In this document: in pieces, positions 52,685 to 60,722 of the stretch
Layout of the letters: each line of letters starts with the position of its first letter
How positions within the stretch are numbered: position 1 is the first letter of the stretch
Source of the DNA: SURF-13 sp041695325
Lineage (GTDB): Bacteria; Pseudomonadota; Gammaproteobacteria; SURF-13
Direction of reading: 5' to 3'
Length of the DNA stretch: 64,000 nt
Assembly (NCBI GenBank): GCA_041695325.1
Contig: JBGFRC010000001.1
Location: 1-64,000, forward strand
Program-made: the position numbers and the translations under genes
Notes under the pieces: generated by a model
Databases searched by the model: none
Told to the model about the DNA's origin: nothing
The model's input: the letters and a program-made list of their open reading frames with translations, nothing else

Positions 52685-53456
52685 CACCTGCGGCTGCACC
52701 GTCACCCCCGCCAATCAACACCTTATCTACCGGCCTGTCGAGCAACAACAGCGCACCCTGCCCGTGTTCCATCGCCTGCTCGCGGAAAATGACGCGCAGG
52801 CCGCGCACAACCGCGCGCATTTCGACGCGCACGGCGTGCTGGCCGTGAATCTCATGTCCTCCCCCGGCGCGGGCAAGACAGCGCTGCTGGAGGCGACCAT
52901 AGCCGCGCTGCGCGATGAAATGCGGATGGCAGTGATCGAAGGCGACCTGGAAACGGAAAACGACGCCGATCGCATCCGCGCCCAGGGCGTGCCGGCGGTA
53001 CAGATCACCACCGGCGCCGCCTGTCACCTGGATGCGCGCATGGTGCACGGCGCGCTGCATCAAATTGATCTGGCCGGGGTAGACATTGTCTTCATCGAGA
53101 ACGTCGGCAACCTGGTGTGCCCGGCGAGCTTTGACCTGGGCCAGCATCGCAACGTGGTGCTGCTCTCGGTCACTGAGGGAGACGACAAACCCGCCAAGTA
53201 CCCGGTGATGTTCCGCGCGGCGGACCTGGTGCTGCTGACCAAAACCGATCTGCTGCCGCATCTGGATAATTTTGACCCCACGCAAGCGGAGCGATACTTA
53301 CGCCGGCTTGCCAATCCCGCGCCGCTGTGGCTGCTCTCCTCCAAAAAAATGACCGGCCTTGAACCTTGGCTCAACTGGCTGCGCAAGCACGCGCGCAAGG
53401 CGTCTCCTCCGGTTCATGCCGGCGTTGCACTTTTTTTCACTCCCAATCACGCATGA
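52677..53456 (+). CDS. hypB: Hydrogenase nickel-insertion GTPase HypB
   Basis: 259 residues with an N-terminal CNTCGC metal motif, P-loop SSPGAGKTALLE, EGDLETENDA and ENVGNLVCPA (metal/nucleotide switch). A His-rich linker is absent. Its stop overlaps the hypD ATG as ATGA. Confidence 0.96.
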   Translation: MCNTCGCTVTPANQHLIYRPVEQQQRTLPVFHRLLAENDAQAAHNRAHFDAHGVLAVNLMSSPGAGKTALLEATIAALRDEMRMAVIEGDLETENDADRIRAQGVPAVQITTGAACHLDARMVHGALHQIDLAGVDIVFIENVGNLVCPASFDLGQHRNVVLLSVTEGDDKPAKYPVMFRAADLVLLTKTDLLPHLDNFDPTQAERYLRRLANPAPLWLLSSKKMTGLEPWLNWLRKHARKASPPVHAGVALFFTPNHA

Positions 53457-54559
53457 CAGCCCTCTCCGCCCAAGACTGGCTGGAAAAAATCCGCGCGCTG
53501 CCGCTGCGGCGGAAAGTGCGCATCATGAACGTGTGCGGCGGGCACGAGCGCACCATCACGCTGAGCGGATTGCGCCACGCGCTGCCCGCCAACATCGAGC
53601 TCATCCCCGGCCCAGGCTGTCCGGTGTGCGTGTGTCCCGAAGAAGACGTGTACGAGGCCATCCAGCTTGCGCGCCTGGAGCACGTCATCCTGTGCGTCTT
53701 CGGCGACATGCTGCGCGTGCCGGTGAACGCGCCCAAGGGAGACGTACGCTCCCTGGAGCAGGCCAAGGCCGCGGGCGCGGACGTCCGCCCCGTCGCCTCG
53801 CCCGCCGAGGTGGTGCAAATCGCCCGTGCCCATCCGCAACGTCCGGTGGTGTTCTTCGCCGCCGGATTCGAGACTACCATGGCGCCGCTGGCCGCGATGC
53901 TGGCGCAGGGCACGCCGGACAATCTGTTCCTGCTGCTCTCCGGACGCCTGACCTGGCCCGCGGTGGCAATGTTGCTTGCCTCCGGTGCGCCCGGCTTCGA
54001 TGCGCTCATCGCCCCCGGTCACGTGTCCACCATTATGGGGCCTGAACAATGGCGCTTCGTGGCGGATGAACATCATATCCCCGCCGCGATTGGCGGCTTC
54101 ACGCCCGAAACACTGCTCGCCGCGATGTATTCCACGCTGCGCCAGATCAGCGAAGGCGAATGCTTTCTCGATAACTGCTATCCCGAAGTGGTGCTGCCGG
54201 GCGGCAATACGAGCGCGCAAAAATACCTGGCCGCAACCCTGCAAGTAACGGACGCCACGTGGCGCGGAATCGGCGTGATTCCCGCGTCGGGATATGCGCT
54301 CAAGGAACACCTGCGGGACAAAGACGCACGGCGGCGCTTTTCCTTTCCCTGTAATACCCGCCGCAAACGCATGGGTGAAATGCCGCCCGGCTGCGACTGC
54401 GCCAAGGTGGTGCTGGGCAAGATTTATCCGAACGCGTGCACGCTCTACGGCCGCGCCTGCACGCCGCGCACCCCCATCGGCCCGTGCATGGTCTCGGACG
54501 AAGGCGCCTGCCGCATCTGGTGGGCGGGCGGTGTGCGCGCGGAGACCGAGGCGGTATAA
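53453..54559 (+). CDS. hypD: Hydrogenase maturation protein HypD
   Basis: 368 residues; assembles the Fe(CN)2CO group with HypC. MNVCGGHERTI is the active-site cysteine loop, GPGCPVCVCP and FAAGFETTMAPLA follow, and the late cysteines GCDCAKV and YGRACTP bind the 4Fe-4S cluster. Start fixed by the ATGA overlap. Confidence 0.96.
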   Translation: MTALSAQDWLEKIRALPLRRKVRIMNVCGGHERTITLSGLRHALPANIELIPGPGCPVCVCPEEDVYEAIQLARLEHVILCVFGDMLRVPVNAPKGDVRSLEQAKAAGADVRPVASPAEVVQIARAHPQRPVVFFAAGFETTMAPLAAMLAQGTPDNLFLLLSGRLTWPAVAMLLASGAPGFDALIAPGHVSTIMGPEQWRFVADEHHIPAAIGGFTPETLLAAMYSTLRQISEGECFLDNCYPEVVLPGGNTSAQKYLAATLQVTDATWRGIGVIPASGYALKEHLRDKDARRRFSFPCNTRRKRMGEMPPGCDCAKVVLGKIYPNACTLYGRACTPRTPIGPCMVSDEGACRIWWAGGVRAETEAV

Positions 54560-54563
54560 GGGC

Positions 54564-55667
54564 ATGCGCCCGATTTTTCATCCGCAACTGGTCAACGATC
54601 CCTTCGGCGACCCCGGCGTGTACGTGGAATTCCTGTTTGAAAAGCGCGCGCTGCTGTTTGACCTGGGCGACCTGCGCGCGCTTGCGCCACGCAAGATTCT
54701 GCGCCTGAGTCACGCGTTCGTATCGCACACCCATATGGATCACTTCATGGGCTTCGATCAATTGCTGCGCATATGCCTCGGCAGGGACAAGAAGCTCAGC
54801 CTGTACGGGCCGCCTGGATTCATCGAGCAGGTCCATCACAAGCTCGCCGCCTACACCTGGAATCTCGTGCAGAATTATCCCGCCGACTTTACCCTGGAAG
54901 CATTTGAGATTCACCCCGGCGGACAGCTCGATGCGGTTGAGTTTCACTGCCGGCATGGTTTTCAACGCGAGCGCGCACGCACGTCCGCCATCACTGGCGA
55001 TATCCTCGTTGATGACCCCGCCTTTCGCGTGCATGTGGCGTTTCTGGATCACAAGACCGCGTGTCTTGCTTTTGCTCTGGAGGAAAAGCAGCACGTCAAC
55101 GTGTGGAAAAACCGCCTGCAGGAGCAGGGGCTTGCCGTCGGGCCGTGGCTCAAGGATTTAAAGCACGCGCTGTTGAGCGGCGCAGCCGACGATACGCCGC
55201 TCGCCGTGCAGTGGCATGGGGTGAACGGCGGACGGGAAAAATACCTGCCGCTGGGCCTGCTCAAAACCAACATTCTGCGCATCGTGCCGGGACAGAAAGT
55301 GGCTTACGTCACCGATGTCATCTATCATCCGGAAAACGCAAAGCGCATCGTGGAGCTGGCCCGTGACTCCGACCTGCTGTTCATCGAATGCACCTTTCTG
55401 GAAGAAGATGCCGCGCGCGCGATGGAAAAATATCACCTCACCGCGCGTCAGGCGGGCGCATTGGCGCGCGCGGCCGGCGCGAAGCGGGTCATTCCGTTTC
55501 ATTTTTCGCCGAAATACGCCGGCCAGCCGGAGCGGCTCACGCAGGAATTGGCGCGGGCATTTTCCCCGCCGCCTGCCTGTGCGTCGCCTGCTTGCGCGCT
55601 GCGCGCAGGCAAGCACGCGGACAGGCGCGCGGAGGCGCCTGCGCGGAATGCCCTATCGCTCCTCTGA
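54564..55667 (+). CDS. RNase Z-like metallo-beta-lactamase-fold hydrolase
   Basis: A 367-residue MBL protein just 4 bases after hypD. SHTHMDHFMGFDQLLR is the HxHxDH zinc site, later ligands are in FRVHVAFLDHK and IPFHFSPKY. It resembles tRNase Z proteins but lacks an obvious exosite arm. The last 35 residues (Pro/Ala/Arg-rich) come from an imperfect palindrome and overlap the convergent mazG. Its role in a hyp operon is unexplained. Confidence 0.85.
   Translation: MRPIFHPQLVNDPFGDPGVYVEFLFEKRALLFDLGDLRALAPRKILRLSHAFVSHTHMDHFMGFDQLLRICLGRDKKLSLYGPPGFIEQVHHKLAAYTWNLVQNYPADFTLEAFEIHPGGQLDAVEFHCRHGFQRERARTSAITGDILVDDPAFRVHVAFLDHKTACLAFALEEKQHVNVWKNRLQEQGLAVGPWLKDLKHALLSGAADDTPLAVQWHGVNGGREKYLPLGLLKTNILRIVPGQKVAYVTDVIYHPENAKRIVELARDSDLLFIECTFLEEDAARAMEKYHLTARQAGALARAAGAKRVIPFHFSPKYAGQPERLTQELARAFSPPPACASPACALRAGKHADRRAEAPARNALSLL
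55576..55625. repeat. Imperfect palindrome in the MBL gene 3' end
   Basis: GCTTGC (55590-55595) pairs with GCAAGC (55609-55614), with GC-rich inner and outer arms, about 50 bp in all. It is read through as the odd C-terminal tail and lies between convergent genes, so it might act as a two-way terminator. Confidence 0.5.
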
Positions 55668-56066
55668 TTTCGCATGACTCCACAAGGCATCCATCTCTTC
55701 CAGTGTGGACTCCTGCGGTTTGCGGCCGCGCTCGGCGAGCAGCGCCTCGATGCGCCGGAAGCGGCGCTCGAACTTGGCGTTAGCCCGTTGCAGAGCGGCT
55801 TCCGGGGCAACGTCGAGATGACGCGCCAGATTCACGCATACAAACAGCAGGTCGCCGATCTCGTCCTCCAGCCGGTCGTGACCGGCGCCTTGCGCGATTT
55901 CGTGGCGGATCTCGCGCAACTCCTCCTCGATCTTGCCCAGCACCTGTTCCACCTGCGGCCAATCGAAGCCCACGCGCGCCACGCGCCTTTGAAACTCCAG
56001 CGCGTGGGCCAGGGCCGTCAAGGAGGACTGGATGTTATCGAGCACGCTCTCAGGTTTGATCTTCAT
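55653..56066 (-). CDS. MazG-type nucleotide pyrophosphohydrolase (single domain)
   Basis: 137 residues, about half of classical MazG. FDWPQVEQVLGKIEEELREI and EDEIGDLLFVCVNLARHL hold the EExxE and ExxD metal motifs of the second MazG domain. Overlaps the MBL gene by 15 bases tail to tail. It may be a natural short form or a remnant. Confidence 0.85.
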   Translation of the reverse strand: MKIKPESVLDNIQSSLTALAHALEFQRRVARVGFDWPQVEQVLGKIEEELREIRHEIAQGAGHDRLEDEIGDLLFVCVNLARHLDVAPEAALQRANAKFERRFRRIEALLAERGRKPQESTLEEMDALWSHAKSEER

Positions 56067-56111
56067 GATCCGGTTTATGTGAGTTTTCGGACGCCCTGCC
56101 GCGCATCATAA

Positions 56112-58409
56112 ATGCACACACCTGTCATGTCATCCCCGCCGCCGCTTGCACCCTCGCGTCAGTCCAGGCGCTGGCTGCTCGGCGGACGCGTGCAAGGCGT
56201 GGGCTTCCGCCCTTTTGTGTACCGCCTTGCGCGGCATTATGACCTCTCCGGCTGGGTAAGAAATCTCTCCGGCCGGGTGGAGATTGTGGCGCAGGGCGCA
56301 AACGGGACACTGGAACAGTTCAGCCGCGCGCTGATGGGTGAAGCGCCGCCGCTCGCCAGAGTTGAAATTATCTCTTGTGAACCTCTTGCTCAGACGCAGG
56401 ACTGCGTATCCTTCCACATCCTGCCCAGCCTGTCCGGCGCAACCGAGTCCATCCATCTGCCGCCGGATTACTTTCTGTGCGCGGAGTGCTGGAGCGAATT
56501 GCACGATCCAGCCAACCGACGTTACCGCTATCCCTTCATTAACTGTACGCAGTGCGGTCCGCGCTACACCGTGATCCGCGCGCTGCCCTACGATCGCGCC
56601 AACACCACGCTCGCAGGCTTTGAACTATGTGCAGAGTGCAGCAAAGAATACGGCAATCCACTCGACCGGCGTTTTCACGCCGAGCCGGTGGCCTGCCCCG
56701 CGTGCGGCCCGCAACTGTTCTTCCATGCGCCGGGGCGCACCTCCATTGACGACACAGCGGACGCCCTGAGCGCATGCGTGGCCGCATTGCGCGAAGGGAA
56801 GATCGTGGCCGTGAAAGGCGTCGGCGGCTATCATCTTATGTGCGATGCGCGCAGCGACTCCGCCGTGCTGCGCCTGCGCAGCCGCAAGCCGCGGCCGCAC
56901 AAACCTCTGGCGGTGATGTTCCCGCTGCAGGGCGAAGACGGATTGAACGGCGTGCGCGGGCACGCGCTTGTCGGCGCCGTTGAAACACGCGCCTTGCTTG
57001 ATCCGGCGTGCCCCATCGTGCTGGTAAAAAAAGGTTCACAGGCCGGATTGTCGCCATACATCGCACCGGGGCTGAATGAAATCGGCGCACTGCTGCCGTA
57101 CAGTCCGTTGCATCATTTGTTACTGGAAGAGTTCGGCGCGCCGCTGGTCGCCACCTCCGCCAATATCAGCGGCGAACCGGTGCTCACGGATAATGGCAAA
57201 GCGCAGGCGCGTCTCGCGCACGTGGCGGATACGTTCCTGCACCACAACCGTCCCATCGCCCGCCCCGCCGACGATGCCGTAGTGCGCGTCATCGCCGGCA
57301 AACCGCGTGTGCTGCGCCTTGGCAGAGGGCTGGCGCCGCTGGAACTCCCCTTGCCTTTTACCCTGCGCCGCCCTCTTCTCGCCTGCGGCGCGCATATCAA
57401 AAACACCACCGCGCTGGCGTGGAATAATCGCGTGGTGATCTCGCCCCACATCGGCGACCTCGGTACCGTACGCAGCATGGAAATATATGAACAAACCGCC
57501 GCCGATCTGCAAGCGCTTTACGGCGTGCGCGCGGAAATACTGATCTGCGACGCGCACCCCGGTTACGCCAACACGCGCTGGGCGAGACGCACAGGCTTGC
57601 CCGTCATCCCGGTCTGGCATCATCATGCGCACGCCTCCGTGCTGGCGGGTGAATTCCCCGAGGTCAAAAACTGGTTGGTGTTTAGCTGGGATGGCGTAGG
57701 CTTGGGTGAAGACGGGACCCTATGGGGCGGCGAGGCCCTGCTGGGGGCGCCTGGAAACTGGCGGCGCGCAGCGACCCTGCGTCCGTTTCATTTGCCGGGC
57801 GGAGATAAGGCCGCGCGCGGACTGTGGCGCAGCGCGCTCGCATTGTGTTGGGAGGCGGGTTATGCCTGGCGCGAATGTCCGAAAGACATCGCACTGTTAC
57901 AACACGCCTGGCAGCGGCGGCTCAACAGCCCGCAAACCAGCGCGGCGGGGCGATTGTTTGACGGAGCGGCGGCCCTGCTCGGCTTGGCCGTCGAGACCAG
58001 CTTTGAAGGACAAGGACCGATGTATCTGGAGGCCATCAGCGGTGAAATCGCGCAACCCGTCACGCTGCCGTTGCAGCGCAACGCGCGCGGGATTTGGCAA
58101 ACCGAGTGGGCGCCGCTCATTCCCTATCTGCTCAATGAGGATTTAACTATTGGGCAACGCGGCGCGGGTTTTCACGCCAGTCTCGCCCAGACCCTGTTAC
58201 AGCAGGCACGCGTGTTGCGCGATGAGCACGGCGTAACTCACGTGGGCCTGAGCGGCGGCGTGTTTCAAAACTGCGTGCTTACGGAGCAGGCGATGGCGCT
58301 GCTGAACAATGACGGCTTTGAGGTCCGCCTTACCGAACGCGTGCCGTGCAATGACGGCGGCATCAGCTACGGCCAAATCATCGAAGCACGCGCCAGGCTG
58401 AACAACTGA
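56112..58409 (+). CDS. hypF: Carbamoyltransferase HypF
   Basis: 765 residues; makes the thiocarboxamide on HypE from carbamoyl phosphate. Order of domains: acylphosphatase (LLGGRVQGVGFRPFVYRLA), zinc fingers (CAEC, CTQCGP, CAEC, CPACGP), YrdC-like (KGVGGYHLMCDA) and Kae1-like (WHHHAHASVLAGE, GLSGGVFQN). Its stop overlaps hypE by one base. Confidence 0.97.
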   Translation: MHTPVMSSPPPLAPSRQSRRWLLGGRVQGVGFRPFVYRLARHYDLSGWVRNLSGRVEIVAQGANGTLEQFSRALMGEAPPLARVEIISCEPLAQTQDCVSFHILPSLSGATESIHLPPDYFLCAECWSELHDPANRRYRYPFINCTQCGPRYTVIRALPYDRANTTLAGFELCAECSKEYGNPLDRRFHAEPVACPACGPQLFFHAPGRTSIDDTADALSACVAALREGKIVAVKGVGGYHLMCDARSDSAVLRLRSRKPRPHKPLAVMFPLQGEDGLNGVRGHALVGAVETRALLDPACPIVLVKKGSQAGLSPYIAPGLNEIGALLPYSPLHHLLLEEFGAPLVATSANISGEPVLTDNGKAQARLAHVADTFLHHNRPIARPADDAVVRVIAGKPRVLRLGRGLAPLELPLPFTLRRPLLACGAHIKNTTALAWNNRVVISPHIGDLGTVRSMEIYEQTAADLQALYGVRAEILICDAHPGYANTRWARRTGLPVIPVWHHHAHASVLAGEFPEVKNWLVFSWDGVGLGEDGTLWGGEALLGAPGNWRRAATLRPFHLPGGDKAARGLWRSALALCWEAGYAWRECPKDIALLQHAWQRRLNSPQTSAAGRLFDGAAALLGLAVETSFEGQGPMYLEAISGEIAQPVTLPLQRNARGIWQTEWAPLIPYLLNEDLTIGQRGAGFHASLAQTLLQQARVLRDEHGVTHVGLSGGVFQNCVLTEQAMALLNNDGFEVRLTERVPCNDGGISYGQIIEARARLNN

Positions 58410-59413
58410 TGCAAGACACCCACATCAGCCTCGCGCACGGCAACGGCGGGCGCTGCATGCGCGAGCTCATCGAACGCCTGTTCGCGCATCACCTGGCCAA
58501 TCCGCTGCTCGACATTGACGCCGATGCCGTGCCGCTGCCGATGCCGGAGGGCGAGATCATGCTCACCACGGACGGTTTCACCGTGCAGCCGCTGGAGTTT
58601 CCCGGCGGCGACATCGGGGCGCTCGCCGTACACGGCACGGTGAACGACCTCGCGGTGGCTGGCGCGACGCCGCTCTATCTCACCCTCAACGCGTTGATTG
58701 AGGAAGGCCTGGAAGTCGCCCAGCTCCGGCGCATCATCGCCAGCCTCGCGCGCAGCGCGCGGGAAACCGGCGTGCGCGTGGTGGCGGGCGACACCAAGGT
58801 CGTGCCGCGTGGCGCGGGCGGCGGTCTGTACCTTTCCGCCAGCGGCGTGGGTGCGCGCGCGCCTGGCGTACAGTTGGGCATAACGCAGATCAGGGAGGGT
58901 GATGCGATACTGGTCAGCGGGCCGGTGGGCGATCACGCCGTGGCCGTGCTGCTCGCACGCGAACAATTCGGCCTGCGCGGAAACATATACTCCGACATGG
59001 CCTGCGTGCTGCCGCTCACCCGCGCCCTGCTCGCCTTTGCCGGTCTGCGCTTCATGCGCGATCCCACGCGCGGCGGACTCGCCACCGTGCTGCACGAAAT
59101 TTGCCGTGCAACCAATCTGGGCGTGCATCTTGAAGAAGCCGCCATACCCATCAGGCCCGCCGTGCGCTCGGTATGTGACATGCTCGGCTATGACCCGCTC
59201 TATCTCGCCTGCGAAGGCCGCGTAGTCGCGGTGATTGCACCCGATCAGGCGCAAGCGGCGCTCGCAGTCTGGCGCACCGCGCCGCTGGGCGACCAGGCCG
59301 CCATCATCGGACACATGACAGGCAACCCGGCGCGTGTAATCCTGGAAACCTACATCGGCGGCAGACGCATACTGGAAGAACTGGAAGACGACCCCCTGCC
59401 GCGTATCTGCTGA
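58409..59413 (+). CDS. hypE: Hydrogenase maturation protein HypE
   Basis: 334 residues, dehydrates its C-terminal thiocarboxamide to thiocyanate as cyanide donor. It ends PRIC, the modified Cys. LAHGNGGRCMRELIE, DGFTVQPLEFPGGDIG and RDPTRGGLATVL are family motifs. TGATG junction with hypF. Confidence 0.97.
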   Translation: MQDTHISLAHGNGGRCMRELIERLFAHHLANPLLDIDADAVPLPMPEGEIMLTTDGFTVQPLEFPGGDIGALAVHGTVNDLAVAGATPLYLTLNALIEEGLEVAQLRRIIASLARSARETGVRVVAGDTKVVPRGAGGGLYLSASGVGARAPGVQLGITQIREGDAILVSGPVGDHAVAVLLAREQFGLRGNIYSDMACVLPLTRALLAFAGLRFMRDPTRGGLATVLHEICRATNLGVHLEEAAIPIRPAVRSVCDMLGYDPLYLACEGRVVAVIAPDQAQAALAVWRTAPLGDQAAIIGHMTGNPARVILETYIGGRRILEELEDDPLPRIC

Positions 59414-59483
59414 CAACACGCCTGGACCCCGGTCATCGAATCCAGGGTCGAACGGGCATCCCTTGTGACGGGACTTTCCTATT

Positions 59484-59510
59484 TGTCGAAAAAAAGGTAT
59501 TATTTCGACA
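59484..59510. promoter_or_regulatory. Inverted repeat before fic
   Basis: TGTCGAAA (59484-59491) and TTTCGACA (59503-59510) form an 8-bp inverted repeat with an 11-base AT-rich centre. Two further TGTCGA copies follow before the fic start. It looks like an operator, with no regulator identified. Confidence 0.5.
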
Positions 59511-59582
59511 CATTATTCCGATCTGTCGATGCGATCAACAGGTTCTGCGGACGTGTCGAACCACGAGATACTTGATAAACAA

Positions 59583-60722
59583 ATGAAAAATTTCGATCCC
59601 GCCAAGCCCTATAACGCACTGCCCCTGCTGCCTCCACAGGCAGATATCGAAAGCCGGACGGTACTCAAGGCTTGCATCGGCGCCCGCGCCGCGCTGGGGG
59701 AGCTCAAGCAGGCCGCAGGGTTGATTCCCAACCCGGCCATCCTGATCAACACCATTCCCCTGCTCGAAGCGCGCGCCAGTTCCGAAATCGAGAATATCGT
59801 CACCACTGCCGATCGTCTGTTCCGATATGCCCAGAATGATGCGGCAGGGCGGGCCGACCCGGCTACGAAGGAAGCGCTGCGTTACCGTACCGCGCTGTAT
59901 CAGGGGTTCCAATCGCTGAAAAAGCGGCCACTCACCACCGCCACCGCCGTGGACATCTGTCGCACCATCAAGGGTGTGGCCTTGGATGTCCGGCGCATAC
60001 CAGGCACGACACTCGCCAACGACGCTACCGGCAAGGTGATCTATACGCCACCGCAGGGCGAGGCCTTGCTGCGCAAGCTGCTCGCCAATTGGGAGCGTTT
60101 CCTGCACGAGGCCGACGAGTTCGACCCCCTCATTCGCATGGCCGTGGCGCATTGCCAGTTCGAGGCTATACACCCGTTCAGCGACGGTAACGGCCGTACC
60201 GGTCGCATCCTCAACCTGCTGTTCCTGGTAGAACAAGGGCTGATCGATCTGCCTGTGCTCTACCTCAGCCGTCATATTCTCCGCCGCAAGGCTGATTACT
60301 ACCGCCTTCTGCAGGCGGTCACCACCGGGGGACAATGGGAAAAATGGCTGCTTTACATGCTGAGCGGCGTCGAGGAGACGGCCCGCTGGACCACCACCAA
60401 GATTCAAGCCATTCGCGAACTACTTGATGCCACGGCGGATTGGGTTGGCGCAGAACTGCCCGCCATCTGCAGCCGCGAGCTCATTGAGCTGGTATTCGTT
60501 CAGCCATACTGCCGCATCGCAAATGTAGTGGAGGCCGGAATAGCCCGACGCCAGACCGCCTCAGTATATCTAAAGGAACTATGCGCTGTCGGTATCCTGA
60601 AAGAAATGAGCGCCGGACGCGAGAAGCTTTTTATCAACCCACGACTGATGACACTACTCACAGCAGAACACCACGCTGTGTCCATATCTCTGGGGAAGAA
60701 AAGATCAAACCATGCCAACTGA
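59583..60722 (+). CDS. Fic-domain AMP-transferase-type protein
   Basis: 379 residues. The Fic motif HPFSDGNGRTGR starts at His197, and an N-terminal inhibitory helix SSEIEN (66-71) fits the (S/T)xxxE(G/N) pattern of self-inhibited class II Fics. The C-terminus is a winged-helix-like region. I start at the ATG at 59583 (MKNFDPAKPYN); GTG at 59553 is possible. Overlaps hsdR by 11 bases. Target protein unknown. Confidence 0.92.
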   Translation: MKNFDPAKPYNALPLLPPQADIESRTVLKACIGARAALGELKQAAGLIPNPAILINTIPLLEARASSEIENIVTTADRLFRYAQNDAAGRADPATKEALRYRTALYQGFQSLKKRPLTTATAVDICRTIKGVALDVRRIPGTTLANDATGKVIYTPPQGEALLRKLLANWERFLHEADEFDPLIRMAVAHCQFEAIHPFSDGNGRTGRILNLLFLVEQGLIDLPVLYLSRHILRRKADYYRLLQAVTTGGQWEKWLLYMLSGVEETARWTTTKIQAIRELLDATADWVGAELPAICSRELIELVFVQPYCRIANVVEAGIARRQTASVYLKELCAVGILKEMSAGREKLFINPRLMTLLTAEHHAVSISLGKKRSNHAN

